Below, piece after piece: positions 1 through 9,500 of a DNA stretch of 64,000 nt. The notes beneath the pieces were generated by a model. The model was not told the origin of the DNA. It worked only from the letters and a program-made list of their open reading frames with translations, and did no database searches. Source of the stretch: G965216255 sp965216255 (lineage in GTDB: Bacteria; Bacteroidota; Rhodothermia; Rhodothermales; Bin80); contig OZ244148.1 of the NCBI GenBank assembly GCA_965216255.1, forward strand, positions 2,046,001 to 2,110,000, given 5' to 3'. Position 1 is the stretch's first letter. Every line of letters begins with the position of its first letter. The position numbers were made by a program, and so were the translations under genes.

Positions 1-155
1 CACATCCCGTCTGCCACAATGCCATGCTTCTCTTGCAACGAAAGTGTGGGAGGGTCTTCAACACTCCACCGGATGCCTGCCTGCTGAGCCTGCACCGTGT
101 CCGTTGAGGTAACAAGGAGCACCGTTGCGAGTAATGAAAGTCGACCTATTGCCAT
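1..155 (-). CDS. N-terminal fragment of a secreted protein, runs off the left edge
   Basis: Only the first 51 codons are in the window; the gene continues leftward beyond base 1. From an ATG at 155 the product begins MAIGRLSLLATVLLVTS, a short charged start followed by a hydrophobic core, then TVQAQQ, which looks like a Sec signal peptide cut after about residue 23. A GGAGG ribosome site lies five bases before the ATG, which supports this start. The visible mature part (AGIRWSVEDPPTLSL) is too short to name a family. A six-bladed propeller protein like the one at 16554-17699 is possible but unproven. It lies downstream of the RND operon on the same strand. Confidence 0.6.
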   Translation of the reverse strand, partial: MAIGRLSLLATVLLVTSTDTVQAQQAGIRWSVEDPPTLSLQEKHGIVADGM

Positions 156-450
156 GCTTGCCTCCGCCACATCCTTCGTGGCATCAAAGAGTGGGCGGGA
201 TTACCCGATTAAGGCCCGAAATAGTCCAATAGCCAGATTGGCATGCTTCCTGTCTGCCGCTCCTGGCCGCATCACATTGGCCGCGTAAACGCTCGCCCTG
301 CCGTGTCTTCCAGGTTGGCGACATCCGTGGGCCATCCGCCCCGCCAACCGGGCAAGGGACGATCTTGCAGGCGGGGCGCCCGTATGAGAGCATTGAAGCC
401 GGATGGTCCATCCGAGTAGAATTGGGTGCGATGCGTGCGTGGCACGCGTG
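156..450. other. Intergenic stretch with no supported gene
   Basis: About 295 bases between the RND permease stop and the secreted-protein start. Short open frames on both strands show no recognisable motif and no ribosome site. I see no clear terminator hairpin with a T-run and no repeat. Confidence 0.5.
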
Positions 451-3400
451 CTAACGCACGCGTGCTGTGAGGCTGTAGAGCACAGGTACGATGAATAGGG
501 TCAGGACGGTAGCACTGGATAGTCCCCCGATTATTGCGATGGCTAGCGGTGCGCGCAGCTCGGCACCCTGCCCAAAGCCGAATGCAAGCGGCAGCAAACC
601 CAAAACCGTCGTGATGGTCGTCATCAGGATGGGCCGTACGCGGTCCCTTCCAGCCTCCAGGATCGCCATTCGAAGCTCCATCCCCGCTGCGCGGCGCTGA
701 TTGATAAAGTCCATCTTTATGATGGCGTCATTGACTACAATGCCAACAAGCACCACACACCCCATCAGGCTCATCAAATTGATGGTCTGCCCCGCAAGGG
801 CAAGCACCACTGTCACACCTCCGATGGCCAGCGGAACGGAAGCCAGCACTACCAGCGGCTGAAAGAGACTCTCAAACTGTGCCGCCAGAATCAGATACAC
901 GAGAAGCAGGCTAAGCAGCAGGCTCCATCCCACTGCCCGCAAGCTTGAGCGAAACGCATCCGTGGCTCCCCCGAGGCGGCCCCGAATGCCCACAGGCAAT
1001 GCGGATTCAAAGACATTCCGGACCGCTGTCTCGGCAGCGTGCAGGTCAGAGGTCGGAGCAACATCAGCCGTAAGGCGCACTACGGAAGCCTGTTCCGTCC
1101 GCACTAGCGCCGCCGGGAGGGTTTCAATCGTCACACGGACAAAAGACCCCAGGGGCATCAGCCCGCTCCCGGTGGGGATGAGCTCGGCCAGGAGCCGCTC
1201 CAGCGAGTCCACGTGCCGGGTCCTCAGTACAATGGGGACCTCTTCATTGACGGTGCGCAGCTCCGTGGCGCGGCGACCTCGCGCGCCGGCCTCCAGATAG
1301 GATGTCACAATAGTAGGACTGACACCATGCCGATTCATTTCATCGCGGCGAAACTTGATCACATAGGCGGATACAAACGCTGCATCGGCACGCTTGACAT
1401 TTACCAGGGCTGGCTGCCTGCCCAGACTGGTCATCACGCGTTCTGCCACCGCCTCGGCCGTCCTGCGCTCATCGGCTACCAGATCAATGAGCAGGTCGGC
1501 TTCATCCGATACGAGAAGCGCTTCAAGCTGCGTCTCCACCCGCTTCGCCTGCACTTCCATGTCGGGTGCCAGATTCAGCGTCCCAACACCCTGAATAATC
1601 TCCTGTACCTCACGGTTTGGGTGTACCAGTACCACCAGCGTACCCTCATACGGGGGGCGCGGATCTATGTCCAGACGGGCTTCGTCCCTTTCGCCGAGGT
1701 CAGAGAGGATGGCGCTCGCATAACCCTGGCTCATGAGCTGATCTTCCAGCTCCTGCGCCCTCGCGCTCATGAGCGGCAAATCTGCATCCGTCGGCAGGCT
1801 GAGGTGCACCTCAGCCCGGCCCTGGTCCGTCTTGGGTATCACTTCCCTTGGACGATTCCATGCCAGCAGCCCCGCGCCGACGAGCACGAGGGCGGAAGCT
1901 GCAACCACGGTTAGCCGATGGTCCAGGCTCCAGGCAAGCGCGCGTTCATATAAAACCAGGAGGCGCGACACCGCCGGAAACGGCCGGGCAATTCGCTCCT
2001 TTCCGCTGCTCTCCCGCGAAGCGATAAGAGGCACGACCGTGAGCGCCACCAGTAGCGAGGCCAAAAGCGAGCAGACCACAGCAAGCGACTGATCCCGAAA
2101 CAGCCTGCCTGCCAGCCCCTCCACCAGCGTGATGGGCAAGAATACGGCGATGGTGGTAAGCGTACTGGCCGTTATGGCCCCGGCTACCTCGGCCGTACCG
2201 TTACGCGCGGCCTCGAACGTTGACTGCCCCTTTTCTCGCAGCCGGGCAATATTTTCGACCACCACAATGGCATTGTCCACCAACATACCCACGCCAAGCG
2301 CCATGCCGCTGAGTGAAATGAGGTTGAATGTCACCTCAAGTGGCTCAAATAGGACCAGCGTCACGCCAAGAGACAGGGGTACGGCAACGGCCGCCGCCAG
2401 CAAAGCCTGGAATCTCCGCAGGAAGGCAAAGAGCACAAGTATGGCCAATAAGCCACCCAGCAGCACGGCCTGGGTAACGCCTCGAATGGCCTCTTCGATA
2501 AAGACACTTTCATCCACAACAACGCGGAGATCTACGCCCGGCAGCTCACTCTCGAGCTCGGAAAGTACCCGGCGAACCTCCGCCGCAGCCCGCACCAGGT
2601 TGGCGTCCGGCTTCCGCTCCACCAGAAGCAGCAGCGTTTCGGCGTCGCCCAGGCGCACCATGCCCCGACGGTCCTGTACACCCTCGCGCACCTCCGCTAC
2701 GTCACGCAGACGAACCGGCACCGAGCGCTCCCGTGATATCACGGTGGTCGCAATATCATCCACTCCCCGGAACTCGCCGCTAATCTCTACGGCGTAGCGA
2801 AACGGGCCACGCCGAATCACGCCACCCGGAAGCGCCATGTTTGCCGCCCTCAGGGAGGCGGCAATCTGGTCCAGGCCTATGTTGTAGGTAGCGAGCTGCG
2901 CCGGGTTGACCAGGACTTCAATGCGCCTCTCATAGCCCCCCGTCACCTGCACGCGGGCTATATCCCTGAGTTGTTCAAGCCGCCGCGCGATAATTTCGCG
3001 TCCGGCCTGCTTGAGCAGTACCAGATCCTGCACGTCCCCCGTGCCGGCTTCTGCCCCCTGCAGTGCGACCATCATGATAGGACGGTCACCGGGATCCACG
3101 TGCAGGACTACGGGCCGCTCTGCATTCTCCGGCAATGCGTCTCCCAGACGGTCAATCTGCTCTCGCACATCGAGCAGAGCAAATTCCAGATCAACGTTCC
3201 AGCCAAAATCCAGCCGCACCACACTCCCGCCCAAAATCGTGCGGGAGGTGACGCGTATCAGGCCCGACGTGCCGGCCACCGCCTCTTCGATCCTCTCGGT
3301 AACCGCGCGTTCCACGCGCTCGGGCGGCACGTCCGGATAGGATGTCCAAACTACGAGCCCTGGGTAGCGCAAATCTGGCAGTAGAGCCACGGGCAAACGT

Positions 3401-3492
3401 ACGTAGGCTACCGCAGCCAGAACCGTTAGCAGTATGAAGACGGCAGAAACAGCTACCGGGCGGCGGAGACAGACCGTGATAAGAGTCTTCAT
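451..3492 (-). CDS. RND efflux permease (HAE1/AcrB family)
   Basis: A 1013-residue inner-membrane proton-driven exporter that would work with a periplasmic adaptor and an outer-membrane channel to expel small molecules. The N terminus (MKTLITVCLRRPVAV) runs straight into TM1 at about residues 12-31. A large periplasmic porter segment follows, then TM2-TM6 near residues 340-490. The same layout repeats and ends in TM12 near 990-1010, the normal RND internal duplication. The TM4 motif GMLVDNAIVVVEN near residue 400 carries the acidic residue expected in the proton relay. Length is normal for the family. It starts 76 bases after the adaptor gene stop on the same strand, so the pair is probably one operon. 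No TolC-like gene is nearby, and the substrate cannot be inferred. Confidence 0.93.
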   Translation of the reverse strand: MKTLITVCLRRPVAVSAVFILLTVLAAVAYVRLPVALLPDLRYPGLVVWTSYPDVPPERVERAVTERIEEAVAGTSGLIRVTSRTILGGSVVRLDFGWNVDLEFALLDVREQIDRLGDALPENAERPVVLHVDPGDRPIMMVALQGAEAGTGDVQDLVLLKQAGREIIARRLEQLRDIARVQVTGGYERRIEVLVNPAQLATYNIGLDQIAASLRAANMALPGGVIRRGPFRYAVEISGEFRGVDDIATTVISRERSVPVRLRDVAEVREGVQDRRGMVRLGDAETLLLLVERKPDANLVRAAAEVRRVLSELESELPGVDLRVVVDESVFIEEAIRGVTQAVLLGGLLAILVLFAFLRRFQALLAAAVAVPLSLGVTLVLFEPLEVTFNLISLSGMALGVGMLVDNAIVVVENIARLREKGQSTFEAARNGTAEVAGAITASTLTTIAVFLPITLVEGLAGRLFRDQSLAVVCSLLASLLVALTVVPLIASRESSGKERIARPFPAVSRLLVLYERALAWSLDHRLTVVAASALVLVGAGLLAWNRPREVIPKTDQGRAEVHLSLPTDADLPLMSARAQELEDQLMSQGYASAILSDLGERDEARLDIDPRPPYEGTLVVLVHPNREVQEIIQGVGTLNLAPDMEVQAKRVETQLEALLVSDEADLLIDLVADERRTAEAVAERVMTSLGRQPALVNVKRADAAFVSAYVIKFRRDEMNRHGVSPTIVTSYLEAGARGRRATELRTVNEEVPIVLRTRHVDSLERLLAELIPTGSGLMPLGSFVRVTIETLPAALVRTEQASVVRLTADVAPTSDLHAAETAVRNVFESALPVGIRGRLGGATDAFRSSLRAVGWSLLLSLLLVYLILAAQFESLFQPLVVLASVPLAIGGVTVVLALAGQTINLMSLMGCVVLVGIVVNDAIIKMDFINQRRAAGMELRMAILEAGRDRVRPILMTTITTVLGLLPLAFGFGQGAELRAPLAIAIIGGLSSATVLTLFIVPVLYSLTARVR

Positions 3493-3568
3493 GTCTGCCC
3501 GACCCTACTTATGCGTGCAAATGGCAGTGGCCAACAAATTACTGTGGCGCTGGGAGTGAACGCGGGCC

Positions 3569-4816
3569 CTATTGGCGCTCATGTACCAACGTGATAGCTA
3601 CCGGAGCGTCGTGGGACAACGCAAATTGACCGGCGACGGCCACCGTGTCTCCCGGCGAGAGCCCGTCCACCACTTCTACGTCATCTCCCGATCGCGCCCC
3701 GGTGGTGACGTACGTCCAGTAAGCCCGCCCGTGCTGCACCGTAAACACCAGGTCACGTCCCTGCCGGACCAGAAGGGAGTTTGCCGGTACCACCAGGCGG
3801 TCCGACAGGCGTCCCGTTTCCAGGGCTACATTGGCAAAAAGCCCGGAAAGCAGCCTACCGCGCGGGTTGGGCAGTGAAACGGTTACCCGGCCCATGCCCG
3901 TTGCCGGCTCGATACTCGGGTTAATGGAATAGATCGTTCCGGCAAGAATGGCATCATTGAAATTCGGCACGTGTACCTGCACCGTGGCACCTCCGACCAG
4001 ACGGATAACGTCCGCCTCAAGTACATCGACATCAACCTTCATGCGATCGTCTTCCAGCAGGAGTAGTAGCGTCTGGCCTGCCGACACGCTCTGGCCGGTC
4101 TCCACTGTAAGGTCGGCAACTCGACCGCTGAATGGGGCGACAATCCGTGTTCGGGTGAGTGCCAGACGTGCGCGCGCAAGCAGCTGCTCGGCCTGTGCCA
4201 GACCAGACTGAACGGCCTGAACCGCCATCCGCTGCTGGCCAACCAGGATCTGCTGCGCCTCAAAGCGTCGTCGGTATTCCCGGACTTCCAGCCGCGTCAG
4301 CAAGCCCTGATCGTATGCATCTTGTGCCTTAGCGAATTCCAGTCGGGCAGCGGCCAGTTCCGTAGTGTCCTGCCGAGCAAGGCTTGCGCCCATACTCAGG
4401 TTTACGGCATACTCGGCACGAGCCTTGAGCACCGCCGCATCAGCCTCCTCAAGCTCTATTTGTTCGTCCCGGTCATCCAGTCTGATGAGGAGATCATCCT
4501 TCTCTACGTGCTGCCCTTCCTCGATAGGACGCTCCAAGACTATGCCGCTGGCCTCCGCACTAATTTCCGTGCGGCGCCATGGTGCCAAATGGCCCGTAGC
4601 CTCTGCCCGAAGCGGGAAGTCGGTTGGACGTACGACCATGACCTCGATGTTAGCCCTCGCGTCCGATACCTCGACTACCATGTCCCGGGGGTCTTCCACG
4701 TCCTGACCCGTTAGCTCTGGCCAGAAGGCATACAGCAGTAGCCCGCCAACCATGAGCGGTAGAACCATACCTGCAACGTGCCAGGCACGCAGCCCTCTGT
4801 TGCTACCCTCATTCAT
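3569..4816 (-). CDS. RND efflux periplasmic adaptor (membrane fusion protein)
   Basis: Adaptor that bridges the RND permease downstream to an outer-membrane channel. From the chosen ATG the protein is about 415 residues. It has an N-terminal membrane anchor (VAGMVLPLMVGGLLLYAF), a biotinyl-lipoyl-like half (ISAEASGIVLERPIEEGQ), a long alpha-helical hairpin rich in Glu/Ala/Arg (about residues 120-215), the second lipoyl half (IVAPFSGRVADLTVETGQ), then beta-barrel and membrane-proximal domains. A TTG three codons upstream also keeps the frame open, but the ATG is the more usual start. No strong ribosome site is visible for either. Same strand and order (adaptor then permease) as typical mdt/acr operons. 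Confidence 0.9.
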   Translation of the reverse strand: MNEGSNRGLRAWHVAGMVLPLMVGGLLLYAFWPELTGQDVEDPRDMVVEVSDARANIEVMVVRPTDFPLRAEATGHLAPWRRTEISAEASGIVLERPIEEGQHVEKDDLLIRLDDRDEQIELEEADAAVLKARAEYAVNLSMGASLARQDTTELAAARLEFAKAQDAYDQGLLTRLEVREYRRRFEAQQILVGQQRMAVQAVQSGLAQAEQLLARARLALTRTRIVAPFSGRVADLTVETGQSVSAGQTLLLLLEDDRMKVDVDVLEADVIRLVGGATVQVHVPNFNDAILAGTIYSINPSIEPATGMGRVTVSLPNPRGRLLSGLFANVALETGRLSDRLVVPANSLLVRQGRDLVFTVQHGRAYWTYVTTGARSGDDVEVVDGLSPGDTVAVAGQFALSHDAPVAITLVHERQ

Positions 4817-4825
4817 GTGATTCAA

Positions 4826-5884
4826 AGATTGAGTCTCAATGGGTCAACGTGAGCAAGAATCGGGCCACGAATGAAGAGCGTGGTATAGAGAAAATCCTCT
4901 CCCATGTTCCACGCACAGCTGCTCCGGCTTGCCGGCCCCTGAATTCTGCCACGTGCTCCTGCGTGCGCATACCGACACTGCAACCAGAGGAGCGGTGCCG
5001 AGCCTCGCTAAGAAGGGACGTCTCAATTGTCCAACCCGGGCTCCTTCGCACTACCTGGCAGCTTCCCGAGGCAAGCCACTCGATGAATCCGTAATGCATC
5101 GCGCCTCGGCGCATAGTACGGAGCGAGGCAGTGGGAATCGCTACAGCTTGTGCCGCACCATCGAAACCGGCAAGGCCGCGTGCGGCGACCTGACAGGCAA
5201 CCGTTATGCCCTGTGGCATTTGCATCATGCTTGGCCACTCGGCAGACGTTGGTGAAGTAGCGACACTGGTTTCGGGCCTGCGGTCCCATCTTAATCCAAT
5301 TACAATAGCCAAGGGTGCGCCAGATTCCCGGCTCCTGGTGGCCATATAGCTCCGGCCTGCCTTGATCGATTCTAGACTCAATCTGGTATGCATTCTGCCA
5401 ATTGGACCACTTTTCCACCGTATCTTCGGCTGCCGCACTGGCGCGGCGCCAGAGCCGGCTCCGATCATCCACCGTGAATGTTTCATAGACAGACTTGGTT
5501 ATTGGGACCTAGGAGCCTGTCTCGCCTTAGAGCTCTTGGCGTGGTTTTTCCCCAATCTAAGCGGTCTGAGCGCCGTTTCGGGCTAATCACGGACCACAAT
5601 ACGTTCCAAATTGAGTGTTTCGTGGCATTCATGGACGCGAAATCACCTGGTTTGGGCTCAACGGGGCCGTATTTCCACAAAGCGAGACGGACTCCTAGAT
5701 CCAGATGTCTCAAGACCATAACGCCTGATTCCGGATTCGTCGGGAGCTGCCAGGATCTACCACCGCGAGCTCACCAGTATGGTAACCGACTATCGCATAG
5801 CATGGTCGTGGACTCTCCATCCGTACCCAACCTCTTCTCCACAAGCCTTTGACTGTGGGTTTTACGTGGTTTTCTTTGTACCCA
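4826..5884. other. Degenerate region, possible propeller-protein remnant
   Basis: No convincing intact gene. On the minus strand around 5490-5410 one frame reads FTVDDRSRLWRRAS followed by an acidic stretch and KWS. This resembles the last blade of the six-bladed propeller protein at 16554-17699 (FVVDDHGRIWMRPS). Downstream the likeness moves between frames and is interrupted by stops, so at most this is a decayed copy. The longest open frames (minus strand 4836-5486 and 5023-5472) have low-complexity Arg/Ser/Trp-rich composition, as expected of shadows. Confidence 0.3.
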
Positions 5885-6277
5885 TCATGCGGCCCGTGCC
5901 AACGGTGGTGCGGGCCGCGTCTGCATGGCCTCCCAAAGCAAGGCCGCCAACTCCCGGGCCACGGCCACATTGGCCACGGGACGGTGTTTCTTACGGCGCA
6001 GCCGCACAAGATTGCGTCCCCGCGCCAGCATACCCACCCGGCGCGAGATGCTCGGATGTGAGGCCAGAGGCTTACCCTCCTTGCGCATGCCCCTTCTCGA
6101 AGAGGCGGCCACGCGCATAAGGGGATCATGCCGCAAACAGACGGCCTCCCGCGGCGCGCCCTGCCCTGCAGATAGAGCAGAAAGAACTGCCTCAGCAGTT
6201 GCTTCAGGATGTGGGTTATTCGCGCCGAGTCCCGGAAATCGAACAGGCATAGAGCTCTGTGAATTCGGTGAGGACAA
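5885..6277 (-). pseudogene. IS110-like transposase C-terminal remnant
   Basis: A 130-codon open frame whose last third reads RLRRKKHRPVANVAVARELAALLWEAM. That matches the C-terminal pattern of IS110-family transposases (basic turn, then V-x-VA-x-ARELA-xx-W). The earlier part is compositionally odd and the catalytic DEDD and serine regions are absent, so this is a fragment, probably frameshifted further upstream. With the fragments at 14.6-16.0 kb it shows that both sides of the giant adhesin gene have been hit by insertion sequences. Family assignment rests on one motif only. Confidence 0.42.
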
Positions 6278-6385
6278 TCAGTGCGCGCACCTGGATGGCG
6301 CATGCGTCCGAAGACAGGTTTTCGGTGTAGGATCCGCTAACCTTTACCGATATGCTCAAGGGACAGGAGAACAAAAAGCAGGGGC

Positions 6386-6401
6386 TATAGTGTATACTAT
6401 A
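6386..6401. repeat. AT-rich 16-base near-palindrome upstream of the giant adhesin gene
   Basis: TATAGTGTATACTATA: arms TATAGT and ACTATA are exact inverted copies around a GTAT centre. It lies about 190 bases before the adhesin start in a locally AT-rich stretch of the 313-base gap 6278-6589. This is a plausible operator or promoter-associated site, but no paired -35/-10 elements can be assigned with confidence. Confidence 0.35.
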
Positions 6402-6589
6402 TTTACCTTAGTTGTGCACCGGGGTACAAGAAACAGAAGGCTTGAGCGCAGAATTGTATCCCTGGCAATACCCTGATAATGAGGTGCTTGCGTACGAATT
6501 CTGAAGCCACTGGCAGATCCTCGGAATGTACCTGATGATTCTGGCGAATAAGGTGGGCTAACATTTGGGTACAGGAAGCACAGAGAGGA

Positions 6590-9500
6590 ATGGCAGCATC
6601 CGGCCGGAACATGCGGTTTGTGTGGAGCCGCGGTTCGGCCGATGCTCACTTGTTCCTTTGTCTGCCTTGGACCCGTGCTTTCATCGTGTTTTTGACATTC
6701 CTTGCCGCCGGGTTAAACCCAGGGCAAGTTTCCGGGACAGAAGAGGCGTCTACGCTTTTTCAGAGCGGAGTGGAGAGCGCAGAAAGTGTGCCACCGGAAG
6801 CGGCAGACATTGAAGTCGATGATAACGGCCCTCCTGTGCTGGTAGTTGAGAGCGTCGTGCGGGTGGAAGAATGGGCTGGCACCGCGGCGTTTTCCATCAC
6901 GCTGAGTTTCGCCAGCGCCTTCGAGGTCTCGGCCGCATATGCGACCATGGACGGCACGGCAATGGCGGGCGCAGACTACGTGGGCGTATCCGGGACGCTG
7001 CGGATCGCACCTGGAGATACTGTAGGGGTCATATTGGTGCCCATTCTTGACGACAACGGTATTGAGGGTGAAGAGATGTTTATGCTTACGCTCAGCGGAG
7101 TGCAGAATGCGGTCTTGGGTTCAGCCACGAGTCTCGGTATGATTGTCGACAATGAAAGCGTAGCGTCCACAAGGATTAACGGCTGGGTGGCGGGAGAGGA
7201 TGCACCTAATACAGTCTCTAGAGTGACGCCGAGTGGACAGAGTGCGGTAGATGAGTTGCATATAGCGGAGTCAATGTCTATGGGAATGGTACTTGAATCC
7301 AATGGTGCCTGTACAGACCTGGCTCCCCAAGGTTATGTATATAGCTTCTCCGAAGGTGAACGTTGCACGGGGGTGATTATCTGCACCAGACCTGAAGGCT
7401 CGCCTGCTCTGAAAGACTACCATGTAACCGCTGGTTATGAGGGAGTAACGGCAACGCCTGGCGTGGACTTCATACTTCCAAATCCAATTCGGTTATTGTT
7501 TCAAAAAGGAAACACGGTAAGTCAACCCGCGGTGGTCGATTACGAAATATTGCAAGACGTCCTGATTGAGGAAAACGAAGAATTCATAGGATATTGCGAA
7601 GGTGAAAATGGAGTTCGTGGCTCACTTGGGTGGCATTTGATTTGGGATGACGATCGTGGGTTGGTCGTAGACCCAACGCAGTTGGACGTGGACGAAGGGG
7701 ATGACGATGGCGAGGATTTTACTGTGCACCTGCATACGCAGCCGACCTCGGACGTGACGGTGGTGATATCGGGGCATGCGGGAACGGACGTGCGGCTGTC
7801 CGATGCGACGCTCATTTTCACGTCTGAGAATTGGGAAACGGATCAGACGGTGACAGTTACTGCAATGCAGGACGAGGACGACGAAGACGACGCGGTTACG
7901 CTAACGGTGTCCGCAAGCGGTGGAGGCCTCGATCCAGCCCTGAATTTTGTGAATGTGGATATAAGAGTATTCGACGATGGATACACGCAGCCGGTATTGG
8001 AGCTGTATGGGAACAGTGCTGCAGAAGGGAGTAGTTGGCTTCAGGTCTTTGTCGGGTTGTCGAAGGTCGGCCGAGAGGATGTTACGGTGAATTTCAAGAT
8101 TAAGAGTGAGGCAGGGGACACTGCTACCGAGGGGGACGACTACACGTCGATAGATGATGGTTCAATAACGCTTCTAGCCGGCGATCGTTATGGGTTCACA
8201 TTCGTAACTCTCGTGAATGATTTCGAGGTCGAGGACGATGAGACGTTTTCGTTCACAGTGACAGCAGCATCAGGTGCGGATTTGCCGGACGACGTAACTG
8301 CAACGCAGACAATCGTGGACGATGATTATCCTCTTTATTTGGTGGTAGAAGAGGGGGATGCCAAGGGAGAGGATATTCCTCTTCGTCCGCCCTGGCAGCC
8401 GATATCGGACGTGACAGTGACGCTCACCGGCCACGCAGGCACGGACGTGCGGCTATCGTCCGAGACCAGAATTTTCACGCCGGAAAATTGGGAAGAGGAC
8501 CAGACGGTAACGGTGACTGCGGTGCATGATGATGATGCGGTTGATGACGAGGAAACGCTGACGCTGACGGCGAGCGGGGGCGGTTTCGAGGGCGTCATTG
8601 CCATGGTGGCAGTGACGATCATCGACGATGACGAGGCTCTCACACTGCGGATTGCGGATACCCAGCCTGTAAGCGAGAGCGCGGGGGAGGCGGTCTTTGA
8701 GGTCACGCTGAGCCGGCAAATCGCCAGCGACGTCACCGTCAGGTATGCCACGGAGGACGTCACAGCGCGGGCGGGGTCGGACTATTCGGAGGCCAGCGGC
8801 ACGCTGACGTTCACGCCGGGCATGACGGAGCTACTGATTGCGGTGGCCATTACGGATGACGGCTTCGACGAGGAGGACGAGACGTTTCGCATGGTGCTGA
8901 GCAATCCTGTTGCGGCGGGACTGGAGCAGGCGGTGGGCACGGCGACGATCATCGACAATGACGATGCGCCGACGGTGAGTATAGAGGATGCGCCTTCGGT
9001 GACGGAGGGCGTGGATGCGGTGTTTGCAGTGAAGCTGAGCGAGGCCAGCGGCCAGGAGGTGAGGGTGCCGTATGCGACATCGGACGCTACCGCGACGGCG
9101 GGGCAGGACTACGAGGCGGCAGTAGGCGGAAGTCTGGTGATACCGGCGGGCAAGACGGATACGACGATAGTAGTGGGGACGAGCGACGATGTGCTTTCGG
9201 AGGAGACGGAGACGTTCACGTTGACGCTGCAGGATCCTGTGGGCGCGGATTTGGCAGTGGGCGCTGCAGAGGGCACGGGCACGATACTGGACAATGACGA
9301 TGCGCCGACGGTGAGTATAGAGGATGCGCCTTCGGTGACGGAGGGCGTGGATGCGGTGTTTGCAGTGAAGCTGAGCGAGGCAAGCGGCCGTGAGGTGACG
9401 GTGCCGTATGCGACATCGGACGCTACCGCGACGGCGGGGCAGGACTACGAGGCGGTGGTGGGCGGAAGTCTGGTGATACCGGCGGGCAAGACGGATACGA

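Noticed and set aside
4836..5486. Minus-strand frame of 216 codons
   Set aside because: Ser/Arg/Trp-rich composition, no domain; only the start of an alternative frame hints at a propeller remnant.
5478..5852. Plus-strand frame of 124 codons
   Set aside because: No recognisable motif, no ribosome site, in a degenerate interval.
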